Shown: piece by piece, positions 36,692-44,504 of the stretch
How the letters are laid out: each line of letters opens with the position of its first letter
How positions within the stretch are numbered: position 1 is the stretch's first letter
Assembly (NCBI GenBank): GCA_947629005.1
Contig: CANRCD010000001.1
Span: forward strand, 62,001 to 126,000
Direction of reading: 5' to 3'
Length of the DNA stretch: 64,000 nucleotides
Origin: an uncultured Clostridia bacterium
GTDB lineage: Bacteria > Bacillota > Clostridia > UMGS1883
Translations under genes and position numbers: made by a program
Notes under the pieces: model-generated
What the model was told of the DNA's origin: nothing
Seen by the model: only the letters and a program-made list of their open reading frames with translations
Databases searched by the model: none

Positions 36692-36712
36692 GCAAAAATT
36701 GAAAATTTACTA

Positions 36713-36741
36713 TTGTAATTTAAAGAAAAATTTGGTATAAT
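36713..36741 (+). promoter_or_regulatory. Sigma-A promoter of mrnC
   Basis: TTGTAA (36713-36718) and TATAAT (36736-36741) are 17 bp apart, 31 bp before the start codon. More TATAAT-like matches follow in this AT-rich leader. Confidence 0.68.
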
Positions 36742-36772
36742 AAATATAATATAATCGCAAAGGACGCTTGCC

Positions 36773-37174
36773 ATGCTTTTTTCCAGCAAGAAAATGAATC
36801 CGAGGGACTACAATCCGCTCGCGCTGGCCTACATAGGAGATACCGTGTTTGATCTCTTTGTCCGTACAAAGCTCCTTGAGCGGGGCAACCGCCGTGTTAC
36901 CGACCTTCATAAAAGCGCGATTGCGCTTGTGCGGGCCGGCGCACAGGCCAAAATGGCGGAGGAGCTTACGGACGAGCTGACTGAGGACGAGCTCGGTGTT
37001 TTGAAATGGGGCAGAAACGCCAAGGTCAACACTCACCCCTCCGGAGCGACTATCGGTGAGTACCACATGGCTACGGGGCTTGAAACGCTTGTGGGTTTCC
37101 TCTATCTTGAGGGCGAGGACGGGCGGCTTTGCGAGTTGCTTGAAAAAGCCTATTCTATCTTTAATAAGGAGTGA
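36773..37174 (+). CDS. mrnC: Mini-ribonuclease III
   Basis: The 133-residue protein is the catalytic part of RNase III without a double-stranded RNA-binding domain. It has LALAYIGDTVFDLFVRT (catalytic Asp), GAQAKM and the family segment GRNAK followed by GEYHMATGLETLVGFLYL. It matures 23S rRNA in Bacillota. It is usually near cysS and rlmB, which are absent here; instead it leads the split transketolase genes. Confidence 0.95.
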   Translation: MLFSSKKMNPRDYNPLALAYIGDTVFDLFVRTKLLERGNRRVTDLHKSAIALVRAGAQAKMAEELTDELTEDELGVLKWGRNAKVNTHPSGATIGEYHMATGLETLVGFLYLEGEDGRLCELLEKAYSIFNKE

Positions 37175-37180
37175 TATTCA

Positions 37181-38011
37181 GTGAACAGGGAAACAGCTAT
37201 TCACGCCTATAAGGCGAGAAAACACGCGCTCACAGGTATCTACAACGCTCAGTCGGGCCACCCCGGCGGCAGCCTTTCCATTGCGGATATCCTTGCGGTG
37301 CTCTATTTTGAGGTGATGAACATTGACCCCAAGAATCCTAAAATGCCCGACCGCGACCGCTTTGTGCTTTCCAAGGGCCACTGCGCTCCCGCGCTTTACG
37401 GCATACTTGCCGAAAGGGGCTTCTTCCCCGCTGAGGACGTGGCGACACTTCGCCGTACCGACAGTTATATGCAGGGGCACCCCGATATGAAGGGTATTCC
37501 CGGCATAGATATGTCCACAGGCTCGCTCGGACAGGGGATAAGCGCCGCTAACGGCATGGCCCTCGCCGGAAAGCTCGCAGGCAAGGATTACCGCGTTTAT
37601 ACCATCCTCGGCGACGGCGAGCTTGAGGAGGGTCAGGTGTGGGAGGCCGCCATGTTCGCGGCTCACTACAAGCTTGACAATCTCACCGCCTTCGTTGATA
37701 ATAACGGCCTCCAGATAGACGGCAATATTGCCGACGTTATGAATTCCAACCCCATTGACAAGAAGTTCGAGGCCTTTAACTGGAATGTTATCACCATCGA
37801 CGCCCATGACTACGACGCCATTCTTGACGCTGTTAATAAGGCCAAGGCCGTGAAGGGCAAGCCAACCGTTATCATCGCTAAGAGCGTCAAGGGCAAGGGA
37901 GTTTCGTTCATGGAAAATCAAGCCGCGTGGCACGGCGCCGCTCCCAAGCAGGAGCAGTTTGAGCAGGCTATCGCGGAGTTGGACGCGAAAATAGCAGAAT
38001 TGGAGGCGTGA
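37181..38011 (+). CDS. Transketolase, N-terminal subunit
   Basis: The 276-residue protein is the thiamine-diphosphate-binding half of a split transketolase. It has SGHPGGSLS, DRFVLSKGH, STGSLGQG and GDGELEEGQVWEA...FVDNNGLQIDG, which together make the TPP and metal site. The start is GTG with AAGGAG 9 nt upstream. With the C-terminal subunit it moves two-carbon units in the non-oxidative pentose phosphate pathway. Confidence 0.95.
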   Translation: MNRETAIHAYKARKHALTGIYNAQSGHPGGSLSIADILAVLYFEVMNIDPKNPKMPDRDRFVLSKGHCAPALYGILAERGFFPAEDVATLRRTDSYMQGHPDMKGIPGIDMSTGSLGQGISAANGMALAGKLAGKDYRVYTILGDGELEEGQVWEAAMFAAHYKLDNLTAFVDNNGLQIDGNIADVMNSNPIDKKFEAFNWNVITIDAHDYDAILDAVNKAKAVKGKPTVIIAKSVKGKGVSFMENQAAWHGAAPKQEQFEQAIAELDAKIAELEA

Positions 38012-38014
38012 GAA

Positions 38015-38959
38015 ATGGCAATTGGTGATAAGAAGGCAACCCGAGAGAGCTACGGCATAGCTCTGGCCGAGCTGGGTGAAAAGTACGATATTCTGGTTAT
38101 GGACGCGGATCTTTCCAAGTCTACAAAGACCGATACCTTTAAGAAAAAATTCCCCGAAAGGTTCATCAATACCGGCATTGCCGAGGGCAACATGATGGCT
38201 ACAGCCGCGGGTATAGCGTCTACGGGCAGGGTTGTTTTCGCAAGCTCGTTCGCGATGTTCGCCGCCGGCCGCGCCTTTGAGCAGGTGCGCAACAGCATAG
38301 CTTACCCGAAACTCAATGTTAAAATCGGCGCAACGCACGCCGGTATATCCGTCGGCGAGGACGGAGCGAGCCATCAGTGCCTCGAGGATATAGGCATTAT
38401 GCGCACCATTCCCAACATGGTCATCATCAATCCGGCCGACCATGTGGAGGCTATGGCCGCAGTTGAGGCCGCCATTCTTCACGACGGCCCTGTTTACCTG
38501 CGTTTCGGGCGGCTTCCCGTACCGCAGATATTCGGCGACGACTATAAGTTTGAACTGGGCAAGGGCGTTACCATAGCCGAGGGCAGCGACGCCACAATAG
38601 TCGCCACAGGCCTTATGGTGCCATACGCCATCGAGGCCCGTGAACTGCTGCTCAAAGAGGGCATTGACGCGGGCGTTATCAACATACACACCATCAAGCC
38701 CATAGATACCGAGCTTTTGACGGCCGCCGCCCAAAAGACCGGCGCCATCGTAACGGCCGAGGAGCACAACATCATCGGCGGTCTTGGCGGAGCCGTGGCC
38801 GAGGCGCTCAGCGAGACCTGCCCCGTGCCCGTGATGCGTGTGGGAACGCGCGACGTATTTGGCAGGAGCGGAAAGCCATACGAGCTTATGGAGCTTTACG
38901 GCCTTACAGCCGAAAACATTGCCGCTAAAGTTAAGGCAGCCATAGCGCTCAAGAAATAA
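38015..38959 (+). CDS. Transketolase, C-terminal subunit
   Basis: The 314-residue protein holds the pyrimidine-binding and C-terminal domains of transketolase (TRESYGIALAELG, FINTGIAEGNMMATAAGIA, EDGASHQCLEDIGIMRTIPN, VTAEEHNIIGGLGGAVAE). GGAGG lies 8 nt before the ATG. It starts 3 bp after its partner subunit. The split form is common in Clostridia and archaea. Confidence 0.95.
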   Translation: MAIGDKKATRESYGIALAELGEKYDILVMDADLSKSTKTDTFKKKFPERFINTGIAEGNMMATAAGIASTGRVVFASSFAMFAAGRAFEQVRNSIAYPKLNVKIGATHAGISVGEDGASHQCLEDIGIMRTIPNMVIINPADHVEAMAAVEAAILHDGPVYLRFGRLPVPQIFGDDYKFELGKGVTIAEGSDATIVATGLMVPYAIEARELLLKEGIDAGVINIHTIKPIDTELLTAAAQKTGAIVTAEEHNIIGGLGGAVAEALSETCPVPVMRVGTRDVFGRSGKPYELMELYGLTAENIAAKVKAAIALKK

Positions 38960-38988
38960 AACAGATTATATCCGAAACAGGAAGCTTT

Positions 38989-41190
38989 ATGAACGAAGAA
39001 ATCTTAACTCAGCTTAACCCCCCTCAGCGCGAGGCGGTGGAGACCACCGAAGGACCTCTGCTTGTCCTCGCCGGAGCGGGGAGCGGCAAGACGCGGGTGC
39101 TTACATACCGCATCGCCAACCTGATTGAAAACCGAGGCGTGGCGCCGTGGAATATACTTGCCATAACCTTCACCAATAAGGCCGCAAAGGAAATGGCCGA
39201 AAGGGTGGAGGCTCTTGTCGGCTCCGCCGTGAACGATATGTGGGTGCGCACCTTCCATTCGGCCTGCGTGCGGATTTTGCGCAGGAATATCGAGCTTTTG
39301 GGCTATTCCTCAAACTTTAATATTATTGACGCCGACGATCAGAAGGCCCTTGTGAAGGAGTGCCTGCGCGAGCTGCGGCTCTCCGATGAGGAGTTTCCCG
39401 TCAAGGTCGTACTTAACGAAATTTCGGGTGCAAAGGATAAGCTGCTCAGTCCCGCGGACTACGTAAAGGAATATGGCGAGGAGTACCGTCTGTCGCAGAT
39501 AGGCCGCATATATGCCCTCTATCAGCGCAAACTGAGGAACGCCAACGATCTTGACTTTGACGACCTCATCATGCTGACGGTGCGCCTTTTTGAGGACAAT
39601 CCGGAGGTTCTGGATTTTTACAGGAAAAAATTCCTCTATATTCTTGTGGACGAGTATCAGGACACCAACCGCGCTCAGAACAAGCTGATACTCCAGCTTG
39701 CGGGCGAGCACGGCAACATCTGCGTAGTCGGAGACGACGACCAGAGCATATACCGCTTTCGCGGGGCGGACGTCACCAATATACTGGAGTTTGAGCGCCA
39801 TTTTCCCGAGGTTAAGACGATACGACTCGAACAGAACTACCGCTCCACTCAGAACATTCTTGACGCCGCCAACAGCGTAATCAAAAACAACAGCGGCCGA
39901 AAGGGCAAAAATCTATGGACGGACGCGGGCTCGGGCGCGCCCATTGAGGTTTACCGCGCAAACAATGATTTTGACGAAGGCGACTATGTAGTCAACACCA
40001 TTAGCTCGCTTGTGGACGAGGGCTATAAGTACGGAGATATAGCCCTGCTTTTTCGGGCCCGCTCATCCTCAAAGGTGATAGAAGATATTTTCATGCGCGC
40101 CGCCGTGCCGTACCGTGTGCTATCCGGCCTTCGCTTCTACGACCGCAAAGAGATACGCGATATGGTGGCCTATCTGCGTCTTGTGAAAAACCCCGACGAC
40201 GACATCAGCCTCCGCCGCGTCATTAATGTTCCGTCAAGGAAGATCGGCAAGGTCACGATGGACACTATTACCTCCGTGGCCTCGCGCGAGGGCGTCAGCC
40301 TGTATAAGGCCATCGAGGATCACGTCGGAGAGTTCAAGGGCGGCGTGGCGGATTTCTACGGGATAATGCAAAGGCTCCGCGCTCTTGTGGGCACAACGCC
40401 TATCGACGAGCTTCTCTCCGCCGTTTATAGGGAGAGCGGCTACGAGGCATTCCTTGAAAAGGACGATAAGGCCGCGGAAAGAATGGAAAACGTGGGCGAG
40501 CTCATCAGTGGAGCGCGCCACTATATCGAGACCGTGGAGGAGCCGGATTTTGACGATTACATGGACAATCTTGTCCTTGTCAGCGACGTTGACAATTACG
40601 ACGAGGAGCTTGACGCCGTGACAATGATGACCATGCACGCCGCCAAAGGACTGGAGTTTCCGGTGGTGTTTATCTGCGGCTTTGACGAGGGTGTTTTCCC
40701 CGGGATGCAAAGTATTTATGGAGGGCCGGATGAGATTCAGGAAGAACGCCGCCTCTGCTACGTGGCGCTCACCAGAGCCAAAAAACGCCTTTACCTTACG
40801 GGCTCACACAGCCGCATGACATTCGGTAAAACCTCGTCCTACAGGCCGTCGCGCTTTCTTTCGGAAATACCGGAGGAACTCATGGAGACGACTGACGCGA
40901 GGGAGGAGCAGCGACTGCGCCGCGAACGGCTCAGAGAGCAGCTTCCCGACTCCGTCAGGAAGCCTAAGCCCGTCGCGCCCGGCCTTACCGTAACGGCGGG
41001 GGAGGGCTTTGCGCCAAAGGGCGACCTTACGCTCAAGGCCGGCGATACCGTCCGTCACGCAAAATTTGGCGAGGGCGTCATAATTTCCGCCGAGCCGGTG
41101 GGCAACGACGTGCACTACAAAATCAGCTTTTCCGGCGTTGGCGAAAAGAACCTTCTTGGCCTATATGCCAAGCTTACAAAAATTAACTGA
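38989..41190 (+). CDS. pcrA: ATP-dependent DNA helicase PcrA/UvrD
   Basis: The 733-residue superfamily 1A helicase has LNPPQREAVETTEGPLLVLAGAGSGKT-type motif I (split here: Q motif about 8-14, Walker A AGAGSGKT), motif Ia ITFTNKAAKEM, Walker B DEYQDTN, VVGDDDQSIYRFRGA, LEQNYRS and the C-terminal TMHAAKGLEF and VALTRAKKRL. The tail (about 680-733) matches the RNA-polymerase-contacting Tudor-like region. It unwinds DNA in repair and plasmid replication. A ligase gene, often next to pcrA, is absent. Confidence 0.96.
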   Translation: MNEEILTQLNPPQREAVETTEGPLLVLAGAGSGKTRVLTYRIANLIENRGVAPWNILAITFTNKAAKEMAERVEALVGSAVNDMWVRTFHSACVRILRRNIELLGYSSNFNIIDADDQKALVKECLRELRLSDEEFPVKVVLNEISGAKDKLLSPADYVKEYGEEYRLSQIGRIYALYQRKLRNANDLDFDDLIMLTVRLFEDNPEVLDFYRKKFLYILVDEYQDTNRAQNKLILQLAGEHGNICVVGDDDQSIYRFRGADVTNILEFERHFPEVKTIRLEQNYRSTQNILDAANSVIKNNSGRKGKNLWTDAGSGAPIEVYRANNDFDEGDYVVNTISSLVDEGYKYGDIALLFRARSSSKVIEDIFMRAAVPYRVLSGLRFYDRKEIRDMVAYLRLVKNPDDDISLRRVINVPSRKIGKVTMDTITSVASREGVSLYKAIEDHVGEFKGGVADFYGIMQRLRALVGTTPIDELLSAVYRESGYEAFLEKDDKAAERMENVGELISGARHYIETVEEPDFDDYMDNLVLVSDVDNYDEELDAVTMMTMHAAKGLEFPVVFICGFDEGVFPGMQSIYGGPDEIQEERRLCYVALTRAKKRLYLTGSHSRMTFGKTSSYRPSRFLSEIPEELMETTDAREEQRLRRERLREQLPDSVRKPKPVAPGLTVTAGEGFAPKGDLTLKAGDTVRHAKFGEGVIISAEPVGNDVHYKISFSGVGEKNLLGLYAKLTKIN

Positions 41191-41205
41191 TAAACATAAT
41201 TTTCA

Positions 41206-41234
41206 TTGACAATCAAAAAAATATGTGATATAAT
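41206..41234 (+). promoter_or_regulatory. Sigma-A promoter of the methyltransferase-to-rpsA operon
   Basis: TTGACA (41206-41211) and TATAAT (41229-41234) are 17 bp apart, an exact consensus match, 34 bp before the methyltransferase start. The next five genes overlap or nearly touch, so one transcript to 46763 is likely. Confidence 0.87.
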
Positions 41235-41268
41235 ATTAAAGCTAAAGCTTAAAATGCGGAGGAAGGAT

Positions 41269-42015
41269 ATGTACGGCGGTTTTGCCCGTCTTTACGACGG
41301 GCTCATGGCCGATGTGCCATACGAAAAATGGGTAGATTATTATTTTGATATCTTCCGCCGTTTCGGCTGCAAAACCAATCTGGGGCTCGACCTCGGCTGC
41401 GGCACCGGCAGCGTCACGCTGGAGCTGGCCCGCCGCGGCTGTGATATGATAGGCGCGGATATTTCCGCGGAGATGCTCGCGGTTGCCCGCGAAAAGGCCG
41501 CCCGCGAGGGGCTGAATGTTCTGCTTCTCAATCAGGACATGGCCGAATTTGAGCTTTACGGTACAGTGGATTTTATCGTCAGCAGTCTCGACTGCATAAA
41601 TTATATCACGGATAAAAACCGTCTTAAGCGGGTTTTCAAGCTTGTAAATAACTATCTCGAGCCCGACGGGCTGTTTGTATTTGACGTGAACACCGAATAC
41701 AAGCTTTCGGCCATTCTGGGAGACAACGCCTTTGTTGGCGGCGGCGATGAGGTTTTTTACACTTGGCAGAACAGCTACGACAGGAGAAGCCGCACCTGTG
41801 ATTTTTATCTGTCATTTTTTGAAAAGGGCGCGGACGGGCGCTATTCCCGTTTTGATGAGATCCACACCGAAAGGGCCTACAGCGAGGAAGAGCTTCGCTC
41901 CATGCTCGCGGCGGCGGGCCTTAAGCTCGAGGGCGTGTTCCATGAGCTGACATTTCAAAAACCTAAAAAAACCAGCGAACGGCTGTTTTTCGTCGCAAGG
42001 GAGCAGGGAAAATGA
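41269..42015 (+). CDS. Class I SAM-dependent methyltransferase
   Basis: The 248-residue protein starts MYGGFARLYDGLMADVPY and has the SAM loop LDLGCGTGSVTLELA (about 44-58), GADISAEML and a long variable C-terminal half. The family is widespread in Clostridia but the substrate is not known. GGAGGAAGG precedes the ATG at 41269; upstream in-frame codons lie in the promoter. The stop overlaps the next start as ATGA. Confidence 0.88.
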   Translation: MYGGFARLYDGLMADVPYEKWVDYYFDIFRRFGCKTNLGLDLGCGTGSVTLELARRGCDMIGADISAEMLAVAREKAAREGLNVLLLNQDMAEFELYGTVDFIVSSLDCINYITDKNRLKRVFKLVNNYLEPDGLFVFDVNTEYKLSAILGDNAFVGGGDEVFYTWQNSYDRRSRTCDFYLSFFEKGADGRYSRFDEIHTERAYSEEELRSMLAAAGLKLEGVFHELTFQKPKKTSERLFFVAREQGK

Positions 42016-43220
42016 AGGTCGTAATCGGCGCCGGTCCGGCCGGCATGATGGCCGCGATTGCGGCGGCTGAGGACGGCAAAAGGGTTCTGCTTATTGAAAA
42101 AAACGAAAAGCCCGGCCGCAAGCTTGCCATAACGGGCAAGGGACGCTGTAACGTCACCAATGCCCGCGATATAAGCGAATTTTTCGACAATATACCCACC
42201 AATCCGAGCTTTCTCTACAGTGCGCTCTACGGCTTTACAAACGTAGACGTTATGCGCTTTTTCGAAGAAAACGGCGTTCCGCTCAAGGTCGAGCGCGGCG
42301 AGAGGGTCTTTCCTCAGAGCGACAGGGCCTTTGATATTGTGGACGCTCTTAAAAACCGAATTCGCGCTTTGGGCGTGAGGCTCGTCCGCGACGAGGCCGC
42401 GGCTATTGAGGCCGTTGGCGGCGCGGTCACCGCGGTTTGCGGAAAAAACGGCGTTTACCCATGCGACGGAGTTGTGATAGCGACCGGAGGCCTCAGCTAT
42501 GCGCAGACGGGTTCCACCGGAGACGGATACCGCTTTGCGAAGGCTCTGGGCCACGGCGTAACGCCGCCGCGCCCGTCACTTGTGCCGGTAGTTACGCGGG
42601 AGGATGTTTCCGCTCTTCAGGGGCTAAGTCTCAGAAATTCCGGCCTCGTTGTCACTGACGCAAAGGGCAGAACTGTCTACAGCGGTATGGGCGAAATGCT
42701 CTTTACACATTACGGCCTATCCGGCCCGCTTGTGCTTACGGCAACCGGCCATATCGGCGCAGAGCCCGCGGGCTTCCGCTTCTCAATAGACCTTAAGCCC
42801 GCGCTTGATGAGGACAAGCTCGACGAGCGGGTACTGAGAGACTTTTCGGCGGAGAAAAATCGGGACTTTGCCAATGCTTTGGGGGCTTTGCTGCCCGCGA
42901 AAATAATCCCGTATATTGTGGAAAAATCCGAAATTCCTCCTCGCGCCAAGGTAAATTCCGTGACGAGGGAGCAGCGGCGCCGCTTTGTGTCCCTGCTTAA
43001 AAATTTGGAGTTCATTGCCGAAGCCTACCGCCCGATAAACGAGGCGATTGTGACCTCAGGCGGAGTGAAAGTAAGGGAGATAAATCCCTCCACAATGGAG
43101 AGCAGGCTCGTAAAGGGGCTGTTCTTTGCCGGCGAGGTCATTGACTGCGACGCCTGCACCGGCGGCTTTAATCTGCAAATCGCGTTCTCGACCGGCCATC
43201 TCGCCGGAATGAATGTTTAG
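42012..43220 (+). CDS. HI0933/YhiN-family FAD-dependent oxidoreductase
   Basis: The 402-residue flavoprotein has an N-terminal dinucleotide-binding motif GAGPAGMMAA, the family hallmark GRKLAITGKGRCNVTN (about 35-50), ATGGLSYAQTGSTGDGY and a C-terminal FAGEVIDCDACTGGFNLQ. Its physiological substrate is unsettled. In Clostridia this gene often precedes cmk, as here. Confidence 0.92.
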   Translation: MKVVIGAGPAGMMAAIAAAEDGKRVLLIEKNEKPGRKLAITGKGRCNVTNARDISEFFDNIPTNPSFLYSALYGFTNVDVMRFFEENGVPLKVERGERVFPQSDRAFDIVDALKNRIRALGVRLVRDEAAAIEAVGGAVTAVCGKNGVYPCDGVVIATGGLSYAQTGSTGDGYRFAKALGHGVTPPRPSLVPVVTREDVSALQGLSLRNSGLVVTDAKGRTVYSGMGEMLFTHYGLSGPLVLTATGHIGAEPAGFRFSIDLKPALDEDKLDERVLRDFSAEKNRDFANALGALLPAKIIPYIVEKSEIPPRAKVNSVTREQRRRFVSLLKNLEFIAEAYRPINEAIVTSGGVKVREINPSTMESRLVKGLFFAGEVIDCDACTGGFNLQIAFSTGHLAGMNV

Positions 43221-43230
43221 GAGAAAATAC

Positions 43231-43905
43231 ATGGACAAGAAAAACGTTTGCGTTGCCATTGACGGCCCTGCCGGAGCCGGCAAAAGCACCATTGCCCGCG
43301 CCGCCGCGGCGCGGCTGGGTCTCACGCATATTGACACCGGCGCCATGTACCGCGCCGCCGCCCTCGAGGCCGTCCGCCGTGGGATTTCGCTTGACGATGG
43401 GCCCGCCCTCGGTAAAATGATGGGCGATATGGACCTGAGAATTGAGTTCACCGGCGGCGTTCAGCGCGTTTTTATTGGGGACGAGGATGTTTCCGAGGCC
43501 ATACGCACCTCCGAGATATCGGCCGCGTCAAGCCGCGTTTCGGCACGGCCCGAGGTTCGCGAGTCCCTTGTACGGCTACAGCGGGAGTTGGCGAAAAGGG
43601 GCGGCTCGGTGATGGACGGCCGTGATATATGTACCCATGTCCTGCCCGACGCAGACGTGAAAATTTTTCTTACAGCTTCGCTTGACGTGCGCGCCAAGCG
43701 CCGTCTTGACGAGCTTCTTGAAAAGGGCGAGAACGCGTCCTTCGAGGATGTTCGCGCCGATATGGAGCGGCGCGATTATAACGATTCGCACCGTGAGTTT
43801 TCCCCGCTTATCAGGGCGCCAGAGGCAACGCTGATTGATACCTCGGATATGACTCTTGACGAGGCTATAGAGGCAGTCGTTTCCCATATAAAGGAGAAGG
43901 CGTGA
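43231..43905 (+). CDS. cmk: Cytidylate kinase
   Basis: The 224-residue kinase phosphorylates CMP and dCMP. It has the P-loop IDGPAGAGKST, LTHIDTGAMYRAAALEA, and RREYND-like RRDYNDSHR near the C-terminus. AGGAG precedes the ATG at 43231; an ATG six codons earlier overlaps the previous gene. It is followed by plsC and ispH-rpsA, a well-known order in Bacillota. Confidence 0.96.
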   Translation: MDKKNVCVAIDGPAGAGKSTIARAAAARLGLTHIDTGAMYRAAALEAVRRGISLDDGPALGKMMGDMDLRIEFTGGVQRVFIGDEDVSEAIRTSEISAASSRVSARPEVRESLVRLQRELAKRGGSVMDGRDICTHVLPDADVKIFLTASLDVRAKRRLDELLEKGENASFEDVRADMERRDYNDSHREFSPLIRAPEATLIDTSDMTLDEAIEAVVSHIKEKA

Positions 43906-44504
43906 TGTTTTACAAAATTGCTTCCACGGCTGTTCGGCTGTTTTTCAAGCTTTTTTTCCGCATGAAGGTGATCGGGGCCGAAAACGTACCCGCTGAGGGC
44001 GGCGTGCTGCTTTGCACAAACCACACCAGCTACTGGGACCCGCCGGCCGTTGCGTCGGCCTTTCCCAGAAGGCTTTCCATAATGGCGAAGGAGGAGCTTT
44101 TTCACAACCCTCTTTTCGCCAAGCTTATAACCTCGCTCGGGGCATTCCCGATTAGGCGCGGCAAGGGCGACGCGGGCGCCGTCATGGCGGCGCTTAAAAT
44201 CCTTGCAGGCGGAGGAGCGACTCTTGTATTCCCCGAGGGAACCCGCGTGCGCACCGGAGAAGCCGGCGAGATAAACCCCGGCATAATCCGTATCGCTATC
44301 AAGGCCAGAACGCCAATAGTTCCCGGCTATACAAACGGTAAATACAATCTTTTTGGCGGACTTAAGGTATACATAGGCAAGCCGATAAGCTATGAGGAAT
44401 ATTACGACGCCGCCCCCGATAAGGAAACGCTGCGCCGCCTTGCCGAAGAGCTTATGGCCGCGATATATTCCTTTGCAAAGGAAGATAAAGAGGAAAATAA
44501 ATGA
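43905..44504 (+). CDS. plsC: 1-acyl-sn-glycerol-3-phosphate acyltransferase
   Basis: The 199-residue membrane-bound acyltransferase makes phosphatidic acid. It has the catalytic NHTSYWD (H-x4-D) and FPEGTR motifs, and an N-terminal hydrophobic stretch. The ATG at 43905 overlaps the cmk stop by one base and has AAGGAG 8 nt upstream; a GTG one codon earlier is the alternative. Confidence 0.94.
   Translation: MFYKIASTAVRLFFKLFFRMKVIGAENVPAEGGVLLCTNHTSYWDPPAVASAFPRRLSIMAKEELFHNPLFAKLITSLGAFPIRRGKGDAGAVMAALKILAGGGATLVFPEGTRVRTGEAGEINPGIIRIAIKARTPIVPGYTNGKYNLFGGLKVYIGKPISYEEYYDAAPDKETLRRLAEELMAAIYSFAKEDKEENK

Noticed and set aside
37178-38767. 529-codon open frame opposite the transketolase genes
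   Set aside because: It is antisense to two genes with clear motifs; the composition reflects the codon bias of those genes. The same holds for long frames opposite cysK (5527-6864), the UPF0182 gene (17268-18680) and prmA-rsmE (21080-22378).
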